Shown here piece after piece: positions 37,390 through 44,526 of a stretch of 64,000 nt of DNA. Under the pieces are notes generated by a model. That model saw nothing but the letters and a program-made list of their open reading frames with translations, did no database searches and was not told the DNA's origin. Source of the DNA: Candidatus Dechloromonas phosphorivorans (lineage in GTDB: Bacteria; Pseudomonadota; Gammaproteobacteria; Burkholderiales; Rhodocyclaceae). The stretch lies in contig JADKBR010000021.1 in NCBI GenBank assembly GCA_016714975.1, forward strand, positions 131,036 to 195,035, in the 5' to 3' direction. Position numbers and translations under genes: made by a program. Every line of letters starts with the position of its first letter. Position 1 is the stretch's first letter.

Positions 37390-38586
37390 CTAAAGGGCAT
37401 TGATCCATGGGTAACTGGTTCGGTTGCCAAATTGCTTGAGAAAGCTGCGCATCCGTTCCGTCAGGAGTCCGTGACCGTGAAGTTGGGCGAACTCGGTTGC
37501 TCCTATGTCGTTGATCTCCAATACTTTTAGTCCGTCGCTGGTGAACGCGAAATCGATATGCTGAATTCGCATCAACGGAATCAGTTCACCAAGTGCGCTG
37601 CAGGCGTCGAGGACTTGTTGCCAGTCCGGCAGATGAAAGCCCTCAAAGGATTTGCCCGAGACCGGGTGCTCGCTCAGCAGTCTGGTTTCCGGCCAGAGGC
37701 CGCCGAGTACACGACCGATTGCGCCGGTGGCTTGATCTATATCTGCCAGCAGGTTTCCATATTTTCCCAGACTGAAATTGTCGACATGGTTGGGGGGCAC
37801 GGCGATTTTCCAGATGGCGCCAATCGGACTCGACCCGTCGGGGCCATTCAGGCAGATAACACGGGCGCCGCAGATGGCGTTCCACCCGGTGAGCTGTTCG
37901 ATTGGCCCGGCGAGTCTCAAAGGCTTCTGAAACAGAAAACCACACTCCGGGCGGTGATAGCGCTTATCAACAGGGAATTCAAGGCGCCTTAGAAACTGTT
38001 CGACGGGGATGGTCTGGCCGTCGAGAAGCATCAGGCTGTCGCTATCCCTGTCATAGCGCACCAGATAGGCGCTCCCGTAACCCTGTTGCGAATAGGCAGG
38101 CTTCCCGAATAGCGGGAAGACGCTGGGGTCACGAAGGAGGGCGCCCGCTTCCGCAGTGGTCCGCAGGTGCTTGCCGAGCACAGCGGGCAGGCGCGAACTC
38201 GCCTTGTAGGTTGCCAGGGTCGGTACGACCGGCAGACCGACCGAGTCGGCCATGGTCATGAAAACGGTCTTGTCCCAGGCTGGCAGGACAACATTGCGGG
38301 GGTTCAGTGCAAGACTCAGCTCTGCCTGCAAGCGCCAACCCAGAAAATCTTCGACTCCCCGGCCGTAAAGATAGGCGGAGTCATAGAGCTTGTACCAGTA
38401 ATAGTCGGATATGCCGCACTGACCGCCGGTCGCTCTCAATGCAAGAATTTCCCGTGCTTGGGCGACAGCGCCTTTGCCGGTCTGTTGTTTAGCCGAATGA
38501 ACCCAGTTTCGGTAGGTTTCTATCCGGCTTTTCAGGGTGTTCTCTGAGGTCACGTTGGTTGGATTCTTGGGGTTGGCGGTTTTCAC
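37390..38586 (-). CDS. Sugar-transfer-associated ATP-grasp protein, copy 2
   Basis: A 398-residue ATP-grasp enzyme, a diverged paralogue of the protein at 30351-31487. It has PLFGKPAYSQQGYGSAYL as ATP-binding loop, IQHIDFAFTSDGLKVLEINDIGATEF as metal-binding end, and the shared DNFSLGKYGNLLADIDQATGAI and GGLWPETRLLSEHPVSG blocks. It is first in a minus-strand operon with the two Mur ligase-Pth genes, and divergent from the ACP gene. ATP-grasp plus Mur ligase is the catalytic pair of cyanophycin synthetase, here on separate proteins, which is the basis for proposing an amino-acid ligation system. Its substrate cannot be read from the sequence. Confidence 0.83.
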   Translation of the reverse strand: MKTANPKNPTNVTSENTLKSRIETYRNWVHSAKQQTGKGAVAQAREILALRATGGQCGISDYYWYKLYDSAYLYGRGVEDFLGWRLQAELSLALNPRNVVLPAWDKTVFMTMADSVGLPVVPTLATYKASSRLPAVLGKHLRTTAEAGALLRDPSVFPLFGKPAYSQQGYGSAYLVRYDRDSDSLMLLDGQTIPVEQFLRRLEFPVDKRYHRPECGFLFQKPLRLAGPIEQLTGWNAICGARVICLNGPDGSSPIGAIWKIAVPPNHVDNFSLGKYGNLLADIDQATGAIGRVLGGLWPETRLLSEHPVSGKSFEGFHLPDWQQVLDACSALGELIPLMRIQHIDFAFTSDGLKVLEINDIGATEFAQLHGHGLLTERMRSFLKQFGNRTSYPWINAL

Positions 38587-38743
38587 GGTGATCAGGTTAT
38601 CGAAGACATCCTTCTAGCCTTCGATCCAACAGTCGAAGGATACGTCATCACGAGCAACGGGACCGTGTGGATTCTCACGGTCTCTCCATTCATCTGAACA
38701 TATAATGCTGGCAGTTCATTTGTCTGACAATCGGGAGTCCAAC

Positions 38744-38998
38744 TTGGACATAAAGCAAGAACTTCTTTTCATCCTTGACGAAATTCTCAGCCTCAATGGT
38801 CGCGCCGCTTCGTTCAAGGATGACACCCCACTTCTTGGTGCCATTCCGGAGCTTGATTCAATGGCAGTCGTGGCATTGATCAACAGTCTCGAGGAGCGCT
38901 TCGGCTTTGCGGTCGATGATGACGAAATTGATGGCACCACGTTTGCCACAGTGGGTACGTTGGTCGAGTTCATCGAGGGGAAAAGGCTGGATGAGTAA
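38744..38998 (+). CDS. Acyl carrier protein, exosortase A system-associated
   Basis: An 84-residue acyl carrier protein. The phosphopantetheine serine is in PELDSMAVVALI (the DSM motif). Four-helix acidic composition and length fit. TTG 38744 is preferred as start because GGGAG lies seven bases upstream. The ATG at 38705 overlaps a TATAAT-like hexamer (38701-38706) that could be the promoter. XrtA loci usually carry such an ACP with an acyl-CoA ligase, a decarboxylase and two alpha/beta hydrolases, all present in this window. It presumably carries an acyl or aminoacyl intermediate for decoration of a surface polymer. Confidence 0.85.
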   Translation: MDIKQELLFILDEILSLNGRAASFKDDTPLLGAIPELDSMAVVALINSLEERFGFAVDDDEIDGTTFATVGTLVEFIEGKRLDE

Positions 38999-39087
38999 GC
39001 GAACCAGATGAGCAAACTCTCCTCATGCGCAATCTGTGCGGCCGCTTCGGTGCATAGAGGGTTCCGGTTTTTTACTTTACGCCAAAC

Positions 39088-39783
39088 ATGTTTAGCTCGC
39101 TTTCGTCGTCCTTCAACAGCTTCGGCGTAGTCAACGGAACCCTTTACTTGGTTGGGAGGGTGTTGCAAGCCCTGAGCTGTGGGCGTGCTCGCCTGATCCG
39201 GTACTACATTGTGGCTCAACCAGTTCCAAATCCGTCTGTACCAATGTGCAAGCTTTCCGAAACCGAAAGGGTTCACGAAGCCGGGCTCGAAAGCCCTTTG
39301 GTTGGGTTTTTTCCGAGGCCACAAGAAGTTGTTCGCTCGCGTTTCCAACGGGGTCACGTATGTTTGGTGGCTACGAGCAAGGACAGATTCGCGGGTTTCT
39401 TGTGGTTTGCAAGAGAACTCTATGACGAAGACGAGGTTCATTGCCGCTTCGTTTTGGCGGAACCGGGATCTGGCGTTTGGGACTATGACGTGCATGTCGA
39501 ACCGCATTTCCGGTTGGGCAGAACCTTCGCTCGGCTTTGGGATGCCACCAACGAACGTCTCTCGGCCTCTGGCGTCCAATGGACCTTTTCCAGAATTTCG
39601 GCATTCAATAGACAATCCCTCCAGTCTCACCAGCGCCTTGGAACTCGCAAAATGTACACGCTCACGTTTATTTGCCTGGGCGCTTTCCAGCTAGGCCTGA
39701 TGTCTTGCAAGCCGTATGTTAACTTCAGTTGGAACGGCAGAGGCTGCCCGACCGTAGTGGTTTATCCACCGTCCGGGACTTGA
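39088..39783 (+). CDS. GNAT-like acyltransferase of the XrtA island
   Basis: A 231-residue protein with an N-acyltransferase (GNAT) look. The core strand-helix part is FVLAEPGSGVWDYDVHVEPHFRLGRTFARLWDATNERL, followed by FSRISAFNRQSLQSHQRLGTRKM, the usual end of the acetyl-CoA fold. The Arg/Gly-rich pyrophosphate-binding loop (Q/R-x-x-G-x-G/A) is weak, here RLGRTFAR. It lies 89 bases after the ACP gene on the same strand, so the acyl donor may be the ACP rather than CoA. ATG 39088 has no clear ribosome-binding site. The call is moderate. Confidence 0.65.
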   Translation: MFSSLSSSFNSFGVVNGTLYLVGRVLQALSCGRARLIRYYIVAQPVPNPSVPMCKLSETERVHEAGLESPLVGFFPRPQEVVRSRFQRGHVCLVATSKDRFAGFLWFARELYDEDEVHCRFVLAEPGSGVWDYDVHVEPHFRLGRTFARLWDATNERLSASGVQWTFSRISAFNRQSLQSHQRLGTRKMYTLTFICLGAFQLGLMSCKPYVNFSWNGRGCPTVVVYPPSGT

Positions 39784-40119
39784 TCAGGGCAAACGATAGG
39801 GTGTTCCTCGTTTTCAAGAACTTGGTGCAGCATTCCTTCTGCATATTGGTAGCCTCCGGGATTTGCGACGCTGGGTCGGCCATAGCCCGAGAAGCGCGGA
39901 GGACTGCCCAGCATGGCGGCGCAACTCAGGCCCGCGGTACCCGCAGGCGATTCATCGAGAGAAGGGTGCACAGCCCGATGTGGTGTATGTCACGGTCAAC
40001 ATCACGGGCAGCCCTTATAATTTGCCGAGGACGAATTAGGCGGCGATGCTTTTTTGGGTGTCGGTTCGCTTGCCGAAGTTGTCTTGGTCAAGTGAACCAG
40101 GTGATCGGATACACAAACT
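39784..40119. other. Gap without a recognised gene in the XrtA operon
   Basis: 336 bases between the GNAT-like gene and hydrolase 2. No reading frame here shows family resemblance on either strand, and no terminator or repeat is clear. It may be a decayed gene; its composition is like the flanking island. Confidence 0.4.
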
Positions 40120-40929
40120 TTGCAAGCTTTCTTTCTTCCCTGTGATCTGGGTCAGCGTTTCTGTATCTACCATGCCGCCAGAAATGGCCAGGCGCGTGGG
40201 GCGATAGTCTATCTACATCCATTCGCCGAAGAGATGAACAAGGCCCGCCGCATGGCAGCACTACAGTCGCGTGCTTTGGCCAAAGCCGGGTTCAATGTGC
40301 TGCAAATTGACTTGCTAGGTTGCGGGGATAGTTCCGGCGATTTCGCCGATGCTACTTGGGAGGCATGGCAGGACGACTTGGTATCAGGCTGTAGTTGGCT
40401 CCAAGCCCACAACCAAGGTCCGCTGATCCTCTGGGGGCTGCGCGCCGGTTGCCTATTGGCTGTCTCTGTTGCAGCTAGGCTGCCTAAAGAAGCAGATTTC
40501 ATTTTCTGGCAGCCCGCCATTTCCGGAAAACAGCACTGGCAACAGTTCATGCGTCTAAAGATGGCGGGAGAACTGGCCTTCGGGCAACCCAAAGGCGTTA
40601 CGGAGCAACTCCGGCAACAGCTTGCCGCTGGGCAGAATGTCGAAATTGCCGGCTACACTTTAGCTCCTGCCCTTGTCGATGGTTTGCTCAATGCCGAGCT
40701 GCGGCCACCGGTAGGGCATTCTGGGCGAGTCGCTTGGCTGGAGTTGTCAGCACGGCAAGATGCTACCCTCGCGCCAGTCTCCCGTGATCGCATCGATCAA
40801 TGGCTTGAGGCTGGATTCTCCGTGAATGCCAGGGTCGTTCACGGCCCTGCTTTCTGGCAGACTACCGAAATTGAAGATGCGCCTGAATTGATTGAGGCGA
40901 CACTTGGGGCACTGGGGTCCTGGCAATGA
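40120..40929 (+). CDS. Alpha/beta hydrolase, exosortase A system-associated, hydrolase 2
   Basis: A 269-residue protein of the XrtA-associated hydrolase 2 group. The N-terminal GQRFCIYHAARNGQARGAIVYLHPFAEEMNKARRM block is typical. IDLLGCGDSSGDF follows, and the nucleophile elbow region ILWGLRAGCLLAVSVA has Gly-x-Arg-Ala-Gly, so the usual catalytic serine is not in place. A TGA lies six codons upstream, and TTG 40120 is the only usable start before the conserved block. It overlaps hydrolase 1 by four bases (ATGA). Its role in PEP-CTERM/exopolysaccharide loci is not known. Confidence 0.88.
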   Translation: MQAFFLPCDLGQRFCIYHAARNGQARGAIVYLHPFAEEMNKARRMAALQSRALAKAGFNVLQIDLLGCGDSSGDFADATWEAWQDDLVSGCSWLQAHNQGPLILWGLRAGCLLAVSVAARLPKEADFIFWQPAISGKQHWQQFMRLKMAGELAFGQPKGVTEQLRQQLAAGQNVEIAGYTLAPALVDGLLNAELRPPVGHSGRVAWLELSARQDATLAPVSRDRIDQWLEAGFSVNARVVHGPAFWQTTEIEDAPELIEATLGALGSWQ

Positions 40930-41825
40930 AATTCACGGAACATGCCCTGTGCTTTTCCTGTGCCGGCGATGAACTGGTCGGTATCGTGAGCACCCCGGAG
41001 GTGCCGAAACCGGTCGGCGTCCTTGTTCTGGTGGGCGGGCCGCAATACCGTGTCGGAAGCCATCGCCAGTTCCTTCTGCTCGCGTGGGCGCTTTCTGAAG
41101 CAGGCTTCCCGGTAATGCGCTTCGACTATCGCGGCATGGGTGATAGTACCGGTGACCTGCGCGATTTCGAGACAGTCAATGATGATATTGCTGCCGCCAT
41201 CGGCGTCTTCCGCCAGCAATGCCCCGATGTTGCCAAGATCGTCCTTTGGGGGCTGTGCGACGCTGCGTCAGCCAGCCTGATTTATTGGGATGCGAAGCAT
41301 GACCAGCGGATTACCGGGCTTGTGCTTCTGAATCCCTGGGTCCGTTCAGAAGCCAGTCTGGCCAAAACGCACATAAAGCATTACTACGGTCAACGTCTCT
41401 TTCAGGCCGATTTCTGGCGCAAGCTGCTCAGTGGTAGGGTAGGCGTCAGTTCTGCCTTAATGGGGCTTCTGAAGAGTTGGAGACGGGCACGCCAAACCGA
41501 TACCGTGAAATACACTCAGGTGTCTCCCTTTCAAACGCGAATGATGCAGGCTTTGGGTGTTTTTCCAGGCGAGGTGTTGCTTATTCTTAGTGGCGACGAC
41601 TACACCGCCAAGGAATTTCTTGAGGCATTTCAAGCCGATCCGGCAGGTGCGCGGGCATTGGCTGGCGATCGGCTGACGCGTGTCGATCTCGAACAGGCCG
41701 ACCATACTTTCTCTTCGCCGACAAAACGTATTGCAGTTCAGGATGCAACTATTGCCTGGATCAACAATGCCTGGCAGCCCGAGAACCGGAGCAATCATCG
41801 TGTCCCTCGAATATTGGGTGTTTGA
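40926..41825 (+). CDS. Alpha/beta hydrolase, exosortase A system-associated, hydrolase 1
   Basis: A 299-residue alpha/beta hydrolase of the XrtA hydrolase 1 group. VLVLVGGPQYRVGSHRQFLLLAWALSEAGFPVMRFDYRGMGDSTGD is the family signature. The elbow IVLWGLCDAASAS holds a Cys at the nucleophile position (Gly-Leu-Cys-Asp-Ala). The C-terminal His is in EQADHTFSS. It starts inside the stop of hydrolase 2 and overlaps the aminotransferase start by 26 bases, so four genes from 40120 to 44126 read as one tightly packed operon. Confidence 0.9.
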   Translation: MKFTEHALCFSCAGDELVGIVSTPEVPKPVGVLVLVGGPQYRVGSHRQFLLLAWALSEAGFPVMRFDYRGMGDSTGDLRDFETVNDDIAAAIGVFRQQCPDVAKIVLWGLCDAASASLIYWDAKHDQRITGLVLLNPWVRSEASLAKTHIKHYYGQRLFQADFWRKLLSGRVGVSSALMGLLKSWRRARQTDTVKYTQVSPFQTRMMQALGVFPGEVLLILSGDDYTAKEFLEAFQADPAGARALAGDRLTRVDLEQADHTFSSPTKRIAVQDATIAWINNAWQPENRSNHRVPRILGV

Positions 41826-43002
41826 TGCCTCCCGATGCAATTTTCCAAAGCCGCGCGTTCCGCTGTTGTCGTCGGTTTTCGAGTGCTTTGAAGATGGCGA
41901 GTCAAAGGTGAAGCCAAGATTGGACGGCGGCGTCCTTCACTTTTCCCGTGGTCGCTATGCTCTTGGTGAGGCTTATCGACTTGCCAAACTTGACGGTAGC
42001 GGAGCCCTAATGGCGCCGGCCTATCACTGCGTAACCATGCTTGACCCCGCGTTGGCAATGGGAGCAGAGGTGGTGCTCTATCCGCTGAATGCCGATTTGA
42101 CGCCGGATCGATATAGATTGGACGAGGTTTACAAGCAGTCTGTCAAGCCAGTCCGGGTAATGGTCGCAACCCATTTTTTTGGTTTCATCCAGGATTTCTC
42201 TTGGCTAAGGCAATGGTGTGAAGAGAAGGCAATCGTATTGGTCGAAGATTGCGCGCATGTCCTTTTTACCGAGCGCGATCAGGCCAGAGGGGCAGGCAAG
42301 TTCGGAAAATTCGTTGCTTCAAGCCCCTACAAGTTCTTCCCAAGTCCTGATGGCGGCTTCTTGTACGCGCCGGATGCGCGTCGTTTGGATGGTGTAGGTA
42401 TCCAGTCCGCAGGGTTCCTTTCTGAACTTCGGGGGATCAAACGCAGTGCCGAAATCTCCCGAGAGCCCAAAATACGGAAGCCGGATATCGACCAGATCGA
42501 TAAGTTGCTTGATTCAATCATCAGCAAAATTCCCGAGCCGGGCAATGATCGGGTGCTGCAAAGACCAGCGCAATCGACGCGATATTCTGCAGATTCAGTG
42601 AGAACAGCATCACTTCGCAGTTCACGGTGGGTGATCAACCATTCCTCGATCAGTGGCAACGTTTGCCGCCGGCAGGCTAATTATCGCTGCTGGCTTAAAG
42701 CCCTTTCTGACGTGCCGAATTGCCACGTGCTGTATCCGCAGTTGCCTGAGCATGTCGTTCCCTACATGCTGCCGCTCTACGTCGACTTCCCTAACCCTCA
42801 TTTCTATTGGCTGAAGCAGCTCGGGGTTCCAATCTGGCGTTGGGATGAAATGGCTGTATCAGATTGCCAGGTTGCACATGACCATCGTCTTCATCTGCTT
42901 CACTTGCCTTGTCATCAGTCCCTGACAGGTGATGAAATGAACTGGATGATTGCCGCTGTTACCAAGGTGCTCAGTTTATTTGAAGAAGAGGCTCGCGGGT
43001 GA
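41800..43002 (+). CDS. DegT/DnrJ/EryC1-type PLP aminotransferase-like protein
   Basis: A 400-residue fold-type I PLP protein. The cofactor aspartate is in VLVEDCAHVLFTERD and the probable Schiff-base lysine is in ASSPYKFFPSPDGGFLY. The N-terminal RGRYALGEAYRLAKLDGSGALMAPAYHC block matches sugar aminotransferases and related enzymes. GTG 41800 was chosen since CCGGAG lies eight bases before it and the conserved region begins shortly after. It may aminate a keto-sugar or a polyketide-like precursor of the exopolysaccharide system. It overlaps the next gene by four bases. Confidence 0.8.
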   Translation: MSLEYWVFDASRCNFPKPRVPLLSSVFECFEDGESKVKPRLDGGVLHFSRGRYALGEAYRLAKLDGSGALMAPAYHCVTMLDPALAMGAEVVLYPLNADLTPDRYRLDEVYKQSVKPVRVMVATHFFGFIQDFSWLRQWCEEKAIVLVEDCAHVLFTERDQARGAGKFGKFVASSPYKFFPSPDGGFLYAPDARRLDGVGIQSAGFLSELRGIKRSAEISREPKIRKPDIDQIDKLLDSIISKIPEPGNDRVLQRPAQSTRYSADSVRTASLRSSRWVINHSSISGNVCRRQANYRCWLKALSDVPNCHVLYPQLPEHVVPYMLPLYVDFPNPHFYWLKQLGVPIWRWDEMAVSDCQVAHDHRLHLLHLPCHQSLTGDEMNWMIAAVTKVLSLFEEEARG

Positions 43003-44126
43003 CTTGGGAGTTCCATCCGGCAAAAGCGAACTTTTCGACCTATGCTGAAGAATGGGATCGCCTCAATGTGCAGCTCTTTGATGGTCACCCGTTCTTCGAC
43101 AGCCGTTTTGTCGGGCCTCTCCTCGATCACTTTGCTAGCGGCAAAGAACAACTGTGTATTTGTCGCACAAATGGGGTGATCTCTGGCGTGCTTATTCTGG
43201 AGCAGGTCGGCTTTGGGCGGTGGGTATCGTTTCGCCCTTCACAGGCCCAAGTTACATCCATTCTGATTTCTGATGCGAGCACGTTGTCGGAATTGCTAGC
43301 GGCATTGCCGGGTTTTGCCTGGACCATCGAGTTTCTTGCCATCGACCCGCGCTATTCCCCGGACCTCTCAAGATCGGCACTGGCAAGAACGGTTTCCTCG
43401 CATGTCCGGACGATCGCGATTGAGCGCGGGATCAGTTTTTCCGATTATTGGAACAGGCGTTCGAAAAACCTTAGAGCAAATATTCGACGTTATCTGAATC
43501 GCGCCAAAAGAGAAGCTGGTCTCCCGGAGTTTTCAATACGGGCCAATTCGGAGGACATGACGAGTGGTGTTCGGCGGTTTGGCGAACTGGAAAGCGCAGG
43601 GTGGAAAGGTGCTGCTGGTACGGCGGTCGCCATCGAGAACAAGCAAGGTGCATTTTATGCGGATGTTCTCAGTCGGTTTGCGTTGACAAATCAGGCTGAG
43701 ATATGCGAATTGTCGATCGGCAATCAACTTGCTGCCTCGCGTCTATTGATCAGCAACCGGCAGATGATCGTAATTCTGAAGACAGCCTATAGCGAATCCC
43801 TGGCTCGATTCGCGCCAAGCCGGCTATTGCTTTATCGGTTGCTAGAAGACTGTTTGGCAAGCCAGTCAACGAAAGCCATCGAGTTCTACACCAATGCGAC
43901 CATTGAGCAGGCGGAGTGGTCAACTAGTGACTCTATGATTCAAAATATCCAAGTGTTCAAGAGCAATTTCATTGAGGCTGGCCACAGGTTCCTCAGATTG
44001 ATACTCGGGGCCCTGCGGGAATCAACCAGAAGAAGCAAAGCATCCGAGGTGTCAAGGGCAGCTGCCGCAAGTTCGGACAGTGAGCTTCCACCGAAACTTC
44101 GTCTTCCACGGGTGACGCACTATTGA
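42999..44126 (+). CDS. GNAT-fold (CelD/BcsL-like) acetyltransferase
   Basis: A 375-residue two-domain N-acyltransferase of the Acetyltransf_6 (CelD/BcsL, FemAB-like) kind. A substrate-binding region with RRSKNLRANIRRYLNRAKRE sits in the middle, then RFGELESAGWKGAAGTAV and the IVILKTAYSESLARFAPSRLLLYRLLEDCL block, which is diagnostic. The Ser/Arg-rich tail (about 30 residues) is low in complexity. The GTG start overlaps the aminotransferase stop (GTGA). FemAB-like members use aminoacyl-tRNA, CelD-like members use acyl-CoA; the family leans to the latter, but the nearby Pth domains make the former worth noting. Confidence 0.8.
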   Translation: MTWEFHPAKANFSTYAEEWDRLNVQLFDGHPFFDSRFVGPLLDHFASGKEQLCICRTNGVISGVLILEQVGFGRWVSFRPSQAQVTSILISDASTLSELLAALPGFAWTIEFLAIDPRYSPDLSRSALARTVSSHVRTIAIERGISFSDYWNRRSKNLRANIRRYLNRAKREAGLPEFSIRANSEDMTSGVRRFGELESAGWKGAAGTAVAIENKQGAFYADVLSRFALTNQAEICELSIGNQLAASRLLISNRQMIVILKTAYSESLARFAPSRLLLYRLLEDCLASQSTKAIEFYTNATIEQAEWSTSDSMIQNIQVFKSNFIEAGHRFLRLILGALRESTRRSKASEVSRAAAASSDSELPPKLRLPRVTHY

Positions 44127-44147
44127 CGTTCCATTGGAAGACAGAAG

Positions 44148-44441
44148 ATGATGATACCGAAGCAGGAATACACGCGAGAGTTCCGTGAACTGGTGGTGAA
44201 TCTAGTCACGAAGGGACAAGGCATTGCGGCTCTTGCCAGCGAACTTGCCCTGATTCGCACCATCGACGCCGAACTCAAGGCTGCCTACGGCAGTCCTCGA
44301 ACGGTGAAAGAGCTTCACCAGCGAGGCTTTCCAGCTAGCAAACCCCGGGTTGAGCGGCTGATGCGCGAGAACGGCTTCGGGCATGCCACAAGGGGCGTTA
44401 CAAGGCGAACCACACCCTTTGGCAGACGAAAAACAAAGTGA
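44148..44441 (+). pseudogene. IS3-family transposase remnant (OrfA and OrfB pieces joined)
   Basis: The first about 30 residues (YTREFRELVVNLVTKGQGIAALASEL) match OrfA; the rest (IRTIDAELKAAYGSPRTVKELHQRGFPASKPRVERLMRENGF) matches the start of OrfB. The middle of both genes has been deleted and the catalytic core is absent. It lies between the GNAT gene and the asparagine-synthase-like gene and belongs to a different IS3 subgroup from the element at 32 kb. Confidence 0.85.
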
Positions 44442-44526
44442 GCCTCAATTCAATGCGAGGGCAGGGCGGCAATTTGCGACGAGAGAATGCAGGCTTGTTG
44501 ATTCAGCGTCAAAAGGAATTTGACAC

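Noticed and set aside
30351..38586. A true cyanophycin synthetase locus
   Set aside because: The ATP-grasp proteins are of the sugar-transfer type and the Mur ligases lack CphA's order and length; only the enzyme logic is shared.
39729..40145. A 138-codon frame over the gap after the GNAT-like gene
   Set aside because: It overlaps two genes in other frames, is Arg/Cys-rich and matches nothing known.
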